The position numbers and the translations under genes were made by a program. A DNA stretch of 64,000 bases from Bacillota bacterium. Lineage in GTDB: Bacteria > Bacillota > Clostridia > Acetivibrionales > DSM-1351. The notes beneath the pieces are model-generated. The model was given only the letters and a program-made list of their open reading frames with translations, ran no database searches and was not told where the DNA came from. The stretch lies in NCBI GenBank assembly GCA_023390335.1, contig JAEWCZ010000062.1, positions 58,255 through 122,254 of the forward strand, read 5' to 3'. Shown piece by piece: positions 55,006-63,981 of the stretch; the first letter of the stretch is position 1; the number at the start of each line of letters is the position of its first letter.

Positions 55006-56025
55006 TTATTTAGATAGATTTTTAACTGAATTTCTTTCAATAATTCTAGGACTAATTGAAATACATCTTGCATTATGATATATGTTATTTTTTTTACCGA
55101 TAAGCATTTCTACTGCTTCAGCAGCCATATCCTCAATGGGTAGGCGTACTGATGTGAGGGCAGGAGACAAATATTCCGAAATAGTATCATCATGGCCTAC
55201 TACAGAAACGTCCTCCGGTATTCGTATACCTTTTTCGTACATATACTGCAGCACTCCGACCGCGAGTATATCAGCTGCAATCATTAGAGCGGTGGGGTAT
55301 TCACGCTGTTCAAATATCTCTTGCGCTATCTGATATCCGTTCTCAGGAATATATTCTTCAACAAAAAACGAATGGGATTTTGCATATGCTTCAAGCTGGT
55401 TTTTCTCCATGGCCATAAGGTAACCTGAATATCTTTCCTTTTCAACATTAAAAGCACGTTTTTTCCCAATATAGGCAATTTTCACATGTCCCCTTCCTAT
55501 CAGGTAATTTGTTGCAGCAAAGGTACCCTCGGTGTTATTTACCAGCACCTTATCAACACCAAAGTATTCTGCCGGTCTTTCTATCATTACTACAGGCTTG
55601 TTCAGATTGTCCATATATTCCTTAATATCGGCCGGAACTTCATCTTGAATGAAAGAACTGAAAATTATTCCATCAACATTTTTTTTAATGAGGCTATCCA
55701 CCAAGTATGGTATTTCGGAAACTTCTTCTCCAGAATTTACTGTGAGTACTTGAAATCCCTTATTACGTGCAGCCTCATTCACGTTTCTAGATAGCATTTG
55801 AAAAAACATATTTGAGCAACTGTGCGGTACTACCAATCCAATTACGCCTTCTTTAAATTTCTTTCTGTAGAGGTTTTTTGGTGCAGTATAACCCATTTGG
55901 TCTATTGCTTCCAAAACCATATTTTTAACACTTTCAGATACATAACCATTACCCCGGACAACTCTTGCCACTGTAGTTATAGACACATTGGCCTTTTGTG
56001 CCACATCCATCATTGTAACCTTCAT
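55006..56025 (-). CDS. LacI-family transcriptional regulator of the glycoside cluster
   Basis: A 339-aa repressor. The DNA-binding domain (1-55) reads MDVAQKANVSITTVARVVRG, with hinge helix NMVLEAIDQMGY. The sugar-binding core runs 60-330 (GLVVPHSCSNMFFQML, VSVVGHDDT). It heads the cluster of transporter and catabolic genes on the same strand and should respond to the imported sugar or a breakdown product. Confidence 0.92.
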   Translation of the reverse strand: MKVTMMDVAQKANVSITTVARVVRGNGYVSESVKNMVLEAIDQMGYTAPKNLYRKKFKEGVIGLVVPHSCSNMFFQMLSRNVNEAARNKGFQVLTVNSGEEVSEIPYLVDSLIKKNVDGIIFSSFIQDEVPADIKEYMDNLNKPVVMIERPAEYFGVDKVLVNNTEGTFAATNYLIGRGHVKIAYIGKKRAFNVEKERYSGYLMAMEKNQLEAYAKSHSFFVEEYIPENGYQIAQEIFEQREYPTALMIAADILAVGVLQYMYEKGIRIPEDVSVVGHDDTISEYLSPALTSVRLPIEDMAAEAVEMLIGKKNNIYHNARCISISPRIIERNSVKNLSK

Positions 56026-56055
56026 GTTTTACCTCGGACTTTGTTGGTTTTTTAA

Positions 56056-56103
56056 CACAATTATTTTTTTACGTAGACATATTTTCCAAGAACAATAATT
56101 GTG
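56056..56103. promoter_or_regulatory. 10-bp inverted repeat upstream of lacI
   Basis: CACAATTATT at 56056-56065 is exactly complementary to AATAATTGTG at 56094-56103, 31 bases from the lacI start codon. It is a candidate regulator site, although the 28-base loop is longer than a single LacI operator. Confidence 0.35.
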
Positions 56104-56244
56104 ATTTCAGGTTCAAAAATAACATGCAAATATATATTCAACTAACATATTTCTTATGTGTTTATTATATATATGCCATAAAATTATGTCAATAAATATA
56201 CGTGATTTTTAGATAAAATGTCGAAAAATGAATATTTTATATGG

Positions 56245-56294
56245 TTTTCATATGTTTTTTTATATGTTAATTTAGGGTTCATTTTCATATGTTT
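56245..56294. repeat. Two 13-bp direct repeats (TTTTCATATGTTT)
   Basis: Identical copies at 56245-56257 and 56282-56294, 37 bases apart start to start. Each contains the palindrome CATATG. They could be paired regulator sites; low complexity limits confidence. Confidence 0.4.
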
Positions 56295-56469
56295 ATTTGA
56301 TTATTTTTCACATAATATGGTACCAGAAATATTTTACGTTTTTATATTTGTTAACCATTGTGCAACTGGGGCTTAGTTTCCCTGCCTAAAATATAAATTT
56401 GTGTGTGTGAATCCTTTCAGAGACTAAGTGTACCATCTCTTTTAATTTCTATATTGTATTGTATAAATA

Positions 56470-56478
56470 TGGTATAAT
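56470..56478 (+). promoter_or_regulatory. Extended -10 promoter of metF
   Basis: TGGTATAAT is a perfect extended -10 (TGn + TATAAT). No good -35 is seen, as is usual for this class. The start would lie about 25 bases before the metF ATG. Confidence 0.55.
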
Positions 56479-56509
56479 TAATTTATAAGTACAGATAGGA
56501 GATTAATTT

Positions 56510-57370
56510 ATGAGAATACAAGAAATTTTTGCAAAGAAAAGGCCTGTGTTGTCATTCGAAATATTCCCCCCTAAAAGAGATGCTGAACTAAAAGATATAG
56601 ATGAGACCCTCTCTATTTTGAGTGAACTTAGCCCCGACTTTATAAGTGTTACCTTTGGTGCAGGAGGAAGCTCTAATAATAACAAAACAATTGAGATAGC
56701 CAAGAAGATAAAGCATCAGTACGGTATAGAAACATTAGTTCATCTTACATGTTCAAGCTATACAAAACAAGAGATTGACAGCTTTATATCTGTACTTAAT
56801 GAAAATGGTATCGAGAATATTTTAGCACTTCGAGGGGACAAAAATCCCAATGTGTTAGAAAAGAGTGATTTCCATTTTGCTTCTGAATTAACCGGATATT
56901 TAAATAATGCGGCTAATTTCTGTATCGCAGGTGCTTGTTACCCTGAATGCCACCCCGAATCAAAAGACAGAATCTCAGAAATAAGCCATTTAAAACAAAA
57001 AGTTGATGCAGGCTCTCATTTCCTTATTTCACAATTATTCTTTGAAAATGAGTATTTCTATTCATTTATAGAAAGCTGCAGGATTGCAGGAATTAATGTA
57101 CCCGTAACTGCCGGAATAATGCCTGTTATCAATAAAGCCCAAATAGAGAGAATAGTAACCTTATGCGGAGCATCCCTGCCAAACAGGTTCAGAAAAATAA
57201 TAAATAGATATGAGAATAAACCGACAGCACTTTTTGATGCAGGAATGTCATATGCTCTCAGTCAGGTTATTGATTTGTTGGTAAATGATGTGGAGGGAAT
57301 ACATCTGTATACTATGAATAATCCTATAGTTGCAAAGAGGATCAGTGAGGGCATCAAGAATATTATTTGA
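56510..57370 (+). CDS. metF: Methylenetetrahydrofolate reductase
   Basis: A 286-aa flavoprotein TIM barrel reducing 5,10-methylene-THF to 5-methyl-THF for methionine synthesis or one-carbon flow. The start FAKKRPVLSFEIFPPKRD has the catalytic Glu. FISVTFGAGGSSNN near 46, HLTCSS near 80 and ILALRGDKNP near 107 are conserved. RBS AGGAG lies 9 bases upstream. A terminator follows. No MetV-type partner gene is adjacent. Confidence 0.95.
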   Translation: MRIQEIFAKKRPVLSFEIFPPKRDAELKDIDETLSILSELSPDFISVTFGAGGSSNNNKTIEIAKKIKHQYGIETLVHLTCSSYTKQEIDSFISVLNENGIENILALRGDKNPNVLEKSDFHFASELTGYLNNAANFCIAGACYPECHPESKDRISEISHLKQKVDAGSHFLISQLFFENEYFYSFIESCRIAGINVPVTAGIMPVINKAQIERIVTLCGASLPNRFRKIINRYENKPTALFDAGMSYALSQVIDLLVNDVEGIHLYTMNNPIVAKRISEGIKNII

Positions 57371-57422
57371 GGAAAACTTTATAAAGAAATTATATGTGAC
57401 ATCCAGAGTCTACTAGTATGAC

Positions 57423-57449
57423 AAAAGCCGCTGAAATAGCGGCTTTTAT
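57423..57449 (+). terminator. Rho-independent terminator after metF
   Basis: AAAAGCCGCT pairs perfectly with AGCGGCTTTT around GAAAT, followed by ATTG. The A-rich left side lets it work weakly in the other direction too. Confidence 0.85.
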
Positions 57450-57517
57450 TGTGGGGGCAGACCTAAATTGCACAAAAACACTCTTATTTCTAAATTATTT
57501 GGTAATAATTCTATATT

Positions 57518-57813
57518 TTATTTAAAATATAAATACGAGCATAATTGAACTCTAACCTTTCTCATTGAATCCAAAAAAGGATTTATATCTATTGAATATC
57601 TAATATTATCAGGCTCAGACTCTTTTCTGCATGTAAGGAAAATTTCTTTACCCGATACTGTCTTATTAATAATTAAGTATTTAACTCTGTAGTCCTTACT
57701 TTGATACATAATTATAATATCAAGATACTCTTTTCCGTTTTCATTTATTAAGTGATACTCTTTATATTTCAGAGAATATGCTTTCTCGTGAACAACTTTT
57801 TAAATAGCTTCAT
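57518..57813 (-). pseudogene. Small gene downstream of DUF3800, broken by a frameshift
   Basis: ATG 57811-57813 lies 2 bases after the DUF3800 stop. It opens MKLFKKLFTRK, then hits TGA after 14 codons. In the neighbouring frame a clean reading follows at once, AYSLKYKEYHLINENGKEYL, continuing to KVRVQLCSYLYFK and a stop at 57518. One extra base near 57783 would join them into a protein of about 98 aa. The later part has an internal ATG at 57709 but no ribosome site there. I do not recognise the family. The position implies co-translation with the DUF3800 protein. Confidence 0.5.
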
Positions 57814-57815
57814 TA

Positions 57816-58943
57816 CTATTTCAAAAAATTAATAAAACTTAAGTATGTTGAATAGTAATCTGCCTTATCTGACGGAACTACAAAATTGATATTATTTAAA
57901 AAATTAAATATCAATTTCTCCATAACAGTTTTGTCATGTTCGGCAAACTCATTTAAAGGTTTTACTTTATTGATATAATCTAAGTAGTTTTTCATAGTTG
58001 CCCCAGTAACTAAATCTGCTATTTGTAGACCAATTTGATTCTTTGATACGCCAAATGATATATTTATTTGCGTATTGAAATCACTATCTGCCTTCTTTGA
58101 TTTTAGGAAATCTTTTATTGATGATTGTTTAATATTATATAGGTCTAAGACATTCTTTCGTAATATTTCATCTAAATAATGTTCTTCGTCATGAATATAC
58201 TGCACCCCTGCATCTGGGTCTTCTTCTTTTATCAAAAAGTTCATACGCATAATTAAGTTTGTTAAGGCAGGGATATTAGGAATAGAAGACCATTCTTTTC
58301 CATTCTTATTAATATCAATTAATGGCAAAGCATCAATGTAATTCTCAAAATTTTCTTTCTCATTTATCATTTCATCTAAATGATCGATAAAAAAATCATA
58401 TATATTAATATCTACAAGTGCACTTATTTTTGCCTCAACAATTATTATTCTACAGTAATTCAAGAAACCGTAATAGTTCTCTGCAGTCCGTTCCCTACAA
58501 AGTTTGCAGAAAAGAAAATATGTCTCATCATCAAATGCTTTATAGAGATTATCTGCAAAGAATTTCAGATATTGTTGTACTCCTTCAACTGCTAAAGTAG
58601 CATTTAAAAGGAAGTTACAAATCTGACTTGTTAAAAAGTACTTCTTTTCTGTGATTTCGCACATAATAATGACATCATTATCAAGAAGAAATTTTAAAAT
58701 TTTGTTCATATATTCTTTATCTGTATTATATAAGTCTTTTCCTTTCGGATCATCAGACTGAATATTATACTGTTTCTTCATTCTAAAGACATAACTTTCA
58801 AGCTCGGAAATTTTTTCAGTCTTTATAGCTACTAATCCTAGTGTAAAGTAAGGCTGAGTTTTAAAATTGGCCCCTTTTTCATTCCAGTATAGCTCCTTCG
58901 TGTTTCCACTTTCATCGATAAAGCATGTGTAATTGTTTGACAT
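57816..58943 (-). CDS. DUF3800 domain protein (RNase H-like fold)
   Basis: A 375-aa cytoplasmic protein. The N-terminal CFIDESGN near residue 7 and the later GLQIADLVTGA near 305 are the DUF3800 hallmarks: a first Asp-Glu pair on strand 1 and a late Asp, as in RNase H-like nucleases. HDEEHY near 253 may add a metal ligand. The function of the family is not established; it is often found in mobile and defence regions. Here it is followed by a small frameshifted gene. Confidence 0.8.
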   Translation of the reverse strand: MSNNYTCFIDESGNTKELYWNEKGANFKTQPYFTLGLVAIKTEKISELESYVFRMKKQYNIQSDDPKGKDLYNTDKEYMNKILKFLLDNDVIIMCEITEKKYFLTSQICNFLLNATLAVEGVQQYLKFFADNLYKAFDDETYFLFCKLCRERTAENYYGFLNYCRIIIVEAKISALVDINIYDFFIDHLDEMINEKENFENYIDALPLIDINKNGKEWSSIPNIPALTNLIMRMNFLIKEEDPDAGVQYIHDEEHYLDEILRKNVLDLYNIKQSSIKDFLKSKKADSDFNTQINISFGVSKNQIGLQIADLVTGATMKNYLDYINKVKPLNEFAEHDKTVMEKLIFNFLNNINFVVPSDKADYYSTYLSFINFLK

Positions 58944-59552
58944 TCATTCACCTTTTTCAATATCATTGTTGTTTCCACATTAAATTAGTTTTCAACAATA
59001 TTTAAAACCTTTTACGAAAGGACTTGGCAATTGTTCTTCAGCTGTTTTTCATATTGAATTATGTTATATTCGATTTGTCCCACAGAAAATGTATTATAAT
59101 AGCATTCGCTATATCCTTTATAACAATATGATTGGAGCTCACAATTAGGATAATGATCCTCAATCATATAATCAATTTAGTTAATACCATATATTAATTC
59201 GACATTCTTACGAATAAACCTTCAACTATTTTACATTTATACCAAAACTATTAGACGAATATAGATAATCCTTTGTAAAAATTATGTAATATATAAACTA
59301 ATGTAGAATATAACAAAATATATCGTAAAAAAAGTTGATGAATTGGGAATTCCCTATAGATTGCTATAATGTAAATTGTTGGTGTATATTTTCACAGAAT
59401 ATTATATAATAATTATAAACTACTCCTATATTTTCAAACTTCTACATTTTTTCCATATATAAAAAAAGGGCACAAATAAAATATTTATATTGAGCCTTGA
59501 TATTAAGGAGTGGGAAGTAATAATTTTATTTAATTTTAAAGGAGGATGTATC
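58944..59552. other. Long AT-rich intergenic region upstream of the dockerin esterase
   Basis: 609 bases. The left end holds the DUF3800 promoter (minus strand). The right part carries a candidate promoter for the esterase (59343-59370), giving a leader of about 175 bases. No gene, repeat or RNA recognised. Confidence 0.5.
59343..59370 (+). promoter_or_regulatory. Candidate promoter of the dockerin esterase
   Basis: TTGGGA at 59343-59348, a 16-base spacer, and TATAAT at 59365-59370 preceded by TGC (extended -10). It lies about 180 bases before the ATG. Confidence 0.45.
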
Positions 59553-60725
59553 ATGATTTTGAAAAAAGGTTTAAAAAAGAGCTTGTGTTTTGTTCTGTCG
59601 AGCATCATGACTCTTGGCATGGTGGCAACTGCTAATATGTCAGTATCAGCAGTTGATGCTAGTGAGAAGGTTTTCAAACCCCTTCCTAATGAGTACAAAA
59701 CGATTAGTTCAAAGCAAGGTTCAATTGAAAGGTTAAGTTACAAATGGGGTACCGATACTAAGTATTTTAACGTCTACCTTCCAAATGGGTATAACCAGTC
59801 CGATACTTCTAAAAAGTATAACGTTGTATACCTGATGCACGGTGGTGGCGAAGATGAGAATTTATTATTCGGCGGACCTGGTCAGAACAAGGAATTAAAG
59901 GTAATAATTGACAACATGATTGCAAAGGGAGATATTGGCCCGGCTATATTTGTTACACCATCATTTTACAAAGGTAATAATGATGTTGCAGGTTTCCCTC
60001 AGGAATTAACTACTTCAGTAATTCCATTAGTAGAAACCAAATATAATACATATTTAAAATCAACTAGCGCTGCGGATATGAAGGCTTCCAGAGAGCACAG
60101 GGCATTTGGCGGATTTTCAATGGGTTCGGTATGTACCTGGTATACATTTATTAACTGCCTTGACTATGTTAAATATTTTATGCCTTTTAGTGGTGACTGT
60201 TGGGCATTAGGTTCAACAGCAGGAAGCAGTAAGCCTGCAGAAACAGCACAATATCTGGCAGACGTTGTAAAGAAATCGGGTTATCAAGCACCTCAAGACT
60301 ACAAACTGTTCTGTGCTACAGGCAGCGAAGATATCGCATATCCTAATATGAAACCCCAGATAGAAGCAATGAAAAAATACACAAATACTTTCATATATTC
60401 ATCCGATATTAAGAACGGTAACTTCTATTTTATGGTCGCTAATGGTGGTACACATTGGTGGGGTTATATTAATCAGTACATTTATAACATATTACCGGAT
60501 TTGTTTCAGGATGTTGTAGAACCAGTTCAAACCTTGGGTGACCTGAATAACGATGGTTCAGTTGACGCAACAGATTATGCTCTCTTAAAAAAACATATAC
60601 TCAATATAACACCTCTTACGGGAAATGCCCTTATAAATGCTGATGTGGACAAAAACGGAGAAGTTAACGCCCTTGACTTTGCAGTGATGAAAAAGTATCT
60701 ACTTGGTATCATAACAACTTTCTAA
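59553..60725 (+). CDS. Cellulosomal carbohydrate esterase (CE1/feruloyl esterase-like) with dockerin
   Basis: A 390-aa secreted enzyme. The signal peptide is about 1-33 (ending SVSAVDA). The alpha/beta-hydrolase domain (40-320) has the oxyanion region LMHGGGEDE near 94, nucleophile elbow GGFSMGS (S189), catalytic Asp in TGSED (D260) and His in GGTHWW (H301). This arrangement matches CE1 feruloyl or acetyl xylan esterases such as those of clostridial xylanases. A type I dockerin (about 329-390) has loops DLNNDGSVD and DVDKNGEVN and recognition pairs Ala-Thr and Ala-Leu. ATG 59553 follows AAAGGAGG. It would strip esters from hemicellulose as part of the cellulosome. Confidence 0.9.
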   Translation: MILKKGLKKSLCFVLSSIMTLGMVATANMSVSAVDASEKVFKPLPNEYKTISSKQGSIERLSYKWGTDTKYFNVYLPNGYNQSDTSKKYNVVYLMHGGGEDENLLFGGPGQNKELKVIIDNMIAKGDIGPAIFVTPSFYKGNNDVAGFPQELTTSVIPLVETKYNTYLKSTSAADMKASREHRAFGGFSMGSVCTWYTFINCLDYVKYFMPFSGDCWALGSTAGSSKPAETAQYLADVVKKSGYQAPQDYKLFCATGSEDIAYPNMKPQIEAMKKYTNTFIYSSDIKNGNFYFMVANGGTHWWGYINQYIYNILPDLFQDVVEPVQTLGDLNNDGSVDATDYALLKKHILNITPLTGNALINADVDKNGEVNALDFAVMKKYLLGIITTF

Positions 60726-60762
60726 AAAGTATTAACAACGGATAGTCACACAGGTTCAACTT

Positions 60763-60797
60763 AAAGTAGGAGCAGATTGTCTGCCCCTACTTTTTAT
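60763..60797. terminator. Rho-independent terminator after the esterase
   Basis: AAAGTAGGAGCAGA pairs with TCTGCCCCTACTTT (one mismatch) around TTG, then TTTA. It lies 2 bases from the convergent TIR-SLOG gene stop. Confidence 0.8.
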
Positions 60798-60798
60798 T

Positions 60799-62793
60799 TT
60801 ACAATTTACTATTTAGTCCCTTAAGTATCAATGATATTAATTCATAAACATTTTTACTTTTAAATAAAACTTTGTTCTCATCTTCAGTCAAGCCGTTATT
60901 AAGCTGAGATATTTTTAAATTTTGTAGTTCTTTTGTAATTGCTTCATAATCAACCCTTTGATGGTCTTGACCTATCACAGAATTATAGTATTTGATAAAA
61001 TCAGAATTTTCATTTCTACTTTTTAATGTACCATTGCTTAAGCAATTCTCTTCTCCAAGAATACAATTTATTATTTCAGAAGTAATTCCACCAAAACCGC
61101 CCAGCAAATATAGAGGCTTCTTTTTTCCCAAGGATATCATTACCTCTTCTAAAATACCAGGGTAACAACCACTGAAGTTATCGCTTTTACCACCCATAGC
61201 AATTCTCGCATCACAATTAGAAATCATTAACTCTCTCATATTACTTAAATCTATTGCCTTATTTACTTGTTTATTTAATTCATTTTCATCTTCGCTTAAA
61301 AAGTTTGAATGTTTGCAAAATATAAAATCTACTTTATTTATTAATTCTAGTTGCAGCTCTCTCTTAATCGTAGGTTCTAAGTAACCTGCAATATAATTTA
61401 TTAACTTCTTTTGACAATCAGTTTCTTTTGAATACATTTCTATCATATTTATCAAATCAGTAGTAAAATTAAATTTTGTAGAATAATTAATATCCCCTCC
61501 ATAGCATAAATCGGCTTGGTTATATAATAAATATCTTGCGATATCTATGGATATACCTTCACAGTGCACAGTGGATATACCATCTTTATATTGCGTCTTA
61601 CTTTCAGATACTGAAATACCAATCTTCTTACCCAGTAGATTTTTTCCAAAAGATATGGATGGTAGCATTGTCATAGTAACAAGTTGGTGATTTGGTTTTA
61701 TTATTTGTAATAACTCCAATTCAAATTTACCAAGTGGTGGCTCAGGATATACTATCATTGAGTCATTTTTGGAAGGCCATTGTTCCAATGATAAAAGTTC
61801 TGGTGGATATTCAAAAATGTTCTCTTTTGATATTGACAGCCTATTTTCTTGTAATACCTTAAAAACATTTTCTTTGTAATAAGACTTAGAAAGTACTTCA
61901 CTCATTGCACCAGATAAAACATTAAGCTCAAAATTTTCATCTTCCATATTTCCGCAGTAATTTCGCAAATTACCTATGTAAGGAAAACTTCGTTCTTCAC
62001 CTTTTTTTAAGCAATTAATAATAACAATCGGTATTCTTTTTTCTTTCGCAAGTAATATTTCTTTCTTGCACCATTCACTTTTTGTATACTTATCGGTCTG
62101 TATTACCAATAGCATACTGCTTTGCCTTATATTATTATCAATCTCCTTTAAGAAATCGCTTCCTTGTGGAATATCCACCGTATCAAAAAAGTCTACTATT
62201 GCTGTACTAGAATTAATGTATGTACGTATTCTTTCAACAATATCAATTCCATCAGCTTTTGCATGACTTAAAAATAGTTTAACAGGAGGTTCAGTTATAC
62301 TACTTGATTCGCTTGCTTTTTCTATGCTAAACATCATCCTACATAAATCATGCTTTATACTAAATAGCAAGTAAGGCAATTTCATTTCATTTGATAGCTT
62401 ATACAGACGTATATAATTTAAGTTACTAATAATATCTGGATATGCTTGCAAGGCCTGCTCTACAATTGCAATTGGAAATAATCTTCTATTTTCATTTAGT
62501 TGGCATTTCTTACTTATGTAATTCAGATATTCCTTCCAATCATACTCTTTATCCAAAAGCATACTTGTATCGACTAAAACAAAAATTGCTGTTCTCTCTG
62601 CAATTTCAAAATCAATATTTAACATATTATCTTTAACATCAGTGCTTCCTGAGAAAAAAACAGGAACTCCACATGTTAGATTACAATTTGAATTATATTC
62701 CCTAAATATGCTACTATAGATAGCATGAACATATTCGTCAGCAAGATCGAATTCAGGGTGTTTTATAACATACACACAAAGTGGTAATTTCAT
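60799..62793 (-). CDS. TIR-SLOG fusion protein, putative anti-phage effector
   Basis: A 664-aa soluble protein. Residues 1-160 look like a degenerate TIR-type flavodoxin fold. Residues 171-285 are a TIR domain: KLFLSHAKADG at the start, DTVDIPQGSDF, and SEWCKKEI holding the likely catalytic Glu (E245) used to cleave NAD+. The C-terminal part (about 380-620) resembles SLOG nucleotide-sensing domains (GKKIGISVSESK, DLCYGGDINYS, ARIAMGGKSDNFSGCYPGI, LYLLGGFGG). In Thoeris ThsA a SLOG domain senses a TIR-made signal. Here sensor and enzyme seem joined in one chain. It stands alone, next to an integrase. Confidence 0.78.
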   Translation of the reverse strand: MKLPLCVYVIKHPEFDLADEYVHAIYSSIFREYNSNCNLTCGVPVFFSGSTDVKDNMLNIDFEIAERTAIFVLVDTSMLLDKEYDWKEYLNYISKKCQLNENRRLFPIAIVEQALQAYPDIISNLNYIRLYKLSNEMKLPYLLFSIKHDLCRMMFSIEKASESSSITEPPVKLFLSHAKADGIDIVERIRTYINSSTAIVDFFDTVDIPQGSDFLKEIDNNIRQSSMLLVIQTDKYTKSEWCKKEILLAKEKRIPIVIINCLKKGEERSFPYIGNLRNYCGNMEDENFELNVLSGAMSEVLSKSYYKENVFKVLQENRLSISKENIFEYPPELLSLEQWPSKNDSMIVYPEPPLGKFELELLQIIKPNHQLVTMTMLPSISFGKNLLGKKIGISVSESKTQYKDGISTVHCEGISIDIARYLLYNQADLCYGGDINYSTKFNFTTDLINMIEMYSKETDCQKKLINYIAGYLEPTIKRELQLELINKVDFIFCKHSNFLSEDENELNKQVNKAIDLSNMRELMISNCDARIAMGGKSDNFSGCYPGILEEVMISLGKKKPLYLLGGFGGITSEIINCILGEENCLSNGTLKSRNENSDFIKYYNSVIGQDHQRVDYEAITKELQNLKISQLNNGLTEDENKVLFKSKNVYELISLILKGLNSKL

Positions 62794-62983
62794 ACTAGTT
62801 AACCTTTCGATTTCAAATTCTAATTAAAATATACTCAATAGCATATTTCATTATACTCAATAACCATTTTATTATTATTTTACTATTTTTTCACTTCCCC
62901 ATAAACCCCTTTTTTACACAGTCAGTATAATCTTTTAAAAAATATTTATATATTATAGTTTTGAAATTTTTTATGATTATTTC

Positions 62984-62992
62984 TGATATAAT
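62984..62992 (+). promoter_or_regulatory. Extended -10 promoter of the recombinase gene
   Basis: TGATATAAT at 62984-62992 is a perfect extended -10 element, about 60 bases before the ATG. TTGAAA lies further upstream at 62961, at poor spacing. Confidence 0.5.
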
Positions 62993-63011
62993 ATTATTCG
63001 ACAATAATATT
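62990..63011. promoter_or_regulatory. 8-bp inverted repeat over the recombinase transcription start
   Basis: AATATTAT-TCGACA-ATAATATT is a perfect palindrome. It overlaps the -10 element and the expected start site, where a repressor or the recombinase itself could bind. Confidence 0.45.
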
Positions 63012-63051
63012 TATAAACATCATAGAATCTACAATTAATCAAGGAGAATAT

Positions 63052-63981
63052 ATGATTAATCTGGATAAATTAACTAACAATTATCTTGACTTTTGCAAAT
63101 ATCAAAAGAATTTAAATCAAAAGACATTAAAAGCATATAGAATTGATTTAAATCAATTTACATTTTTTATAAATGAAAATAAACAGGATTTAAATAAAAC
63201 AAGTATATCAGCCTACATTACACATCTCCATAAAAATTATAAATTGAAAACTATTAAACGAAAAATAGCCTGCCTGAAAGCTTTTTTTAATTACCTTGAG
63301 TACGAAGAAGTCATAGAAAATAACCCTTTAGCTAAGATGAAAATAAGATTTCAGGAACCCACAATTTTACCAAAAACAATCTCCCTAATTACAATTCAAA
63401 CTATTCTTTCAGCAGCATATCAAGAGCTACACAATGAAAATAATACTATTTTTTATAATAAGGTTGTTACACGTGATATAGCAGTCCTTGAATTGCTTTT
63501 TGCATCTGGCGTAAGAGTATCTGAACTCTGTTCTTTGACTGTAGAAAATGTAGATTTATGTGAAGGTTATATAAAGATTTACGGTAAAGGGTCAAAAGAG
63601 CGGATTATACAACTTGGGAATGAAGATGTCCTTCAATCTTTAAAGAGGTATAAACAAGCTTTTTCAATAGAAGAAAATGGGCATAGCTTTTTCTTTCTAA
63701 ATCGTCTTCATAATCGTCTTTCGGAACAATCTGTAAGGTTTATGATCAATAAATATGTCAAAATGTCAGGGGTCCCAATACATATTACACCTCATATGTA
63801 CAGACACTCTTTCGCTACTTTACTTTTAGAAGAAGATGTTGATATTCGATATATCCAACAATTACTGGGACACAGTTCAATATTAACTACTCAGATCTAT
63901 ACTCATGTGACAACCAATAAGCAACGGTCCATTCTTGTATCCAAACACCCTCGTAATAAGCTTATTTTAAATAAAGGATAA
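63052..63981 (+). CDS. Tyrosine recombinase (XerC/D-like phage integrase family)
   Basis: A 309-aa site-specific recombinase. A SAM-like core-binding domain spans 1-90 (NYLDFCKYQKNLNQKTLKAY). The catalytic domain has Arg in ASGVRVSELC near 155, HMYRHSFATLL near 245 (His-x-x-Arg), LGHSS near 268 (His) and the nucleophile Tyr in TQIYTHVT near 278. All catalytic residues are present. The size fits Xer-type and small integron- or transposon-like recombinases. The left neighbour is a putative defence gene. The chromosome-dimer XerC/D genes usually sit elsewhere, so this may be a mobile or island-associated integrase. RBS AAGGAG. Confidence 0.88.
   Translation: MINLDKLTNNYLDFCKYQKNLNQKTLKAYRIDLNQFTFFINENKQDLNKTSISAYITHLHKNYKLKTIKRKIACLKAFFNYLEYEEVIENNPLAKMKIRFQEPTILPKTISLITIQTILSAAYQELHNENNTIFYNKVVTRDIAVLELLFASGVRVSELCSLTVENVDLCEGYIKIYGKGSKERIIQLGNEDVLQSLKRYKQAFSIEENGHSFFFLNRLHNRLSEQSVRFMINKYVKMSGVPIHITPHMYRHSFATLLLEEDVDIRYIQQLLGHSSILTTQIYTHVTTNKQRSILVSKHPRNKLILNKG

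Larger units (their letters stand above)
56026..56509. other. Divergent intergenic region, lacI / metF
   Basis: 484 bases, very AT-rich. It contains a 10-bp inverted repeat (56056-56103), two copies of TTTTCATATGTTT, and the metF promoter near 56470. These are listed separately. Nothing else recognised. Confidence 0.5.

Noticed and set aside
63052..63981. A prophage or integrative element at the right edge
   Set aside because: Only the recombinase is seen. There are no structural, replication or conjugation genes in the window and the right side is cut off.
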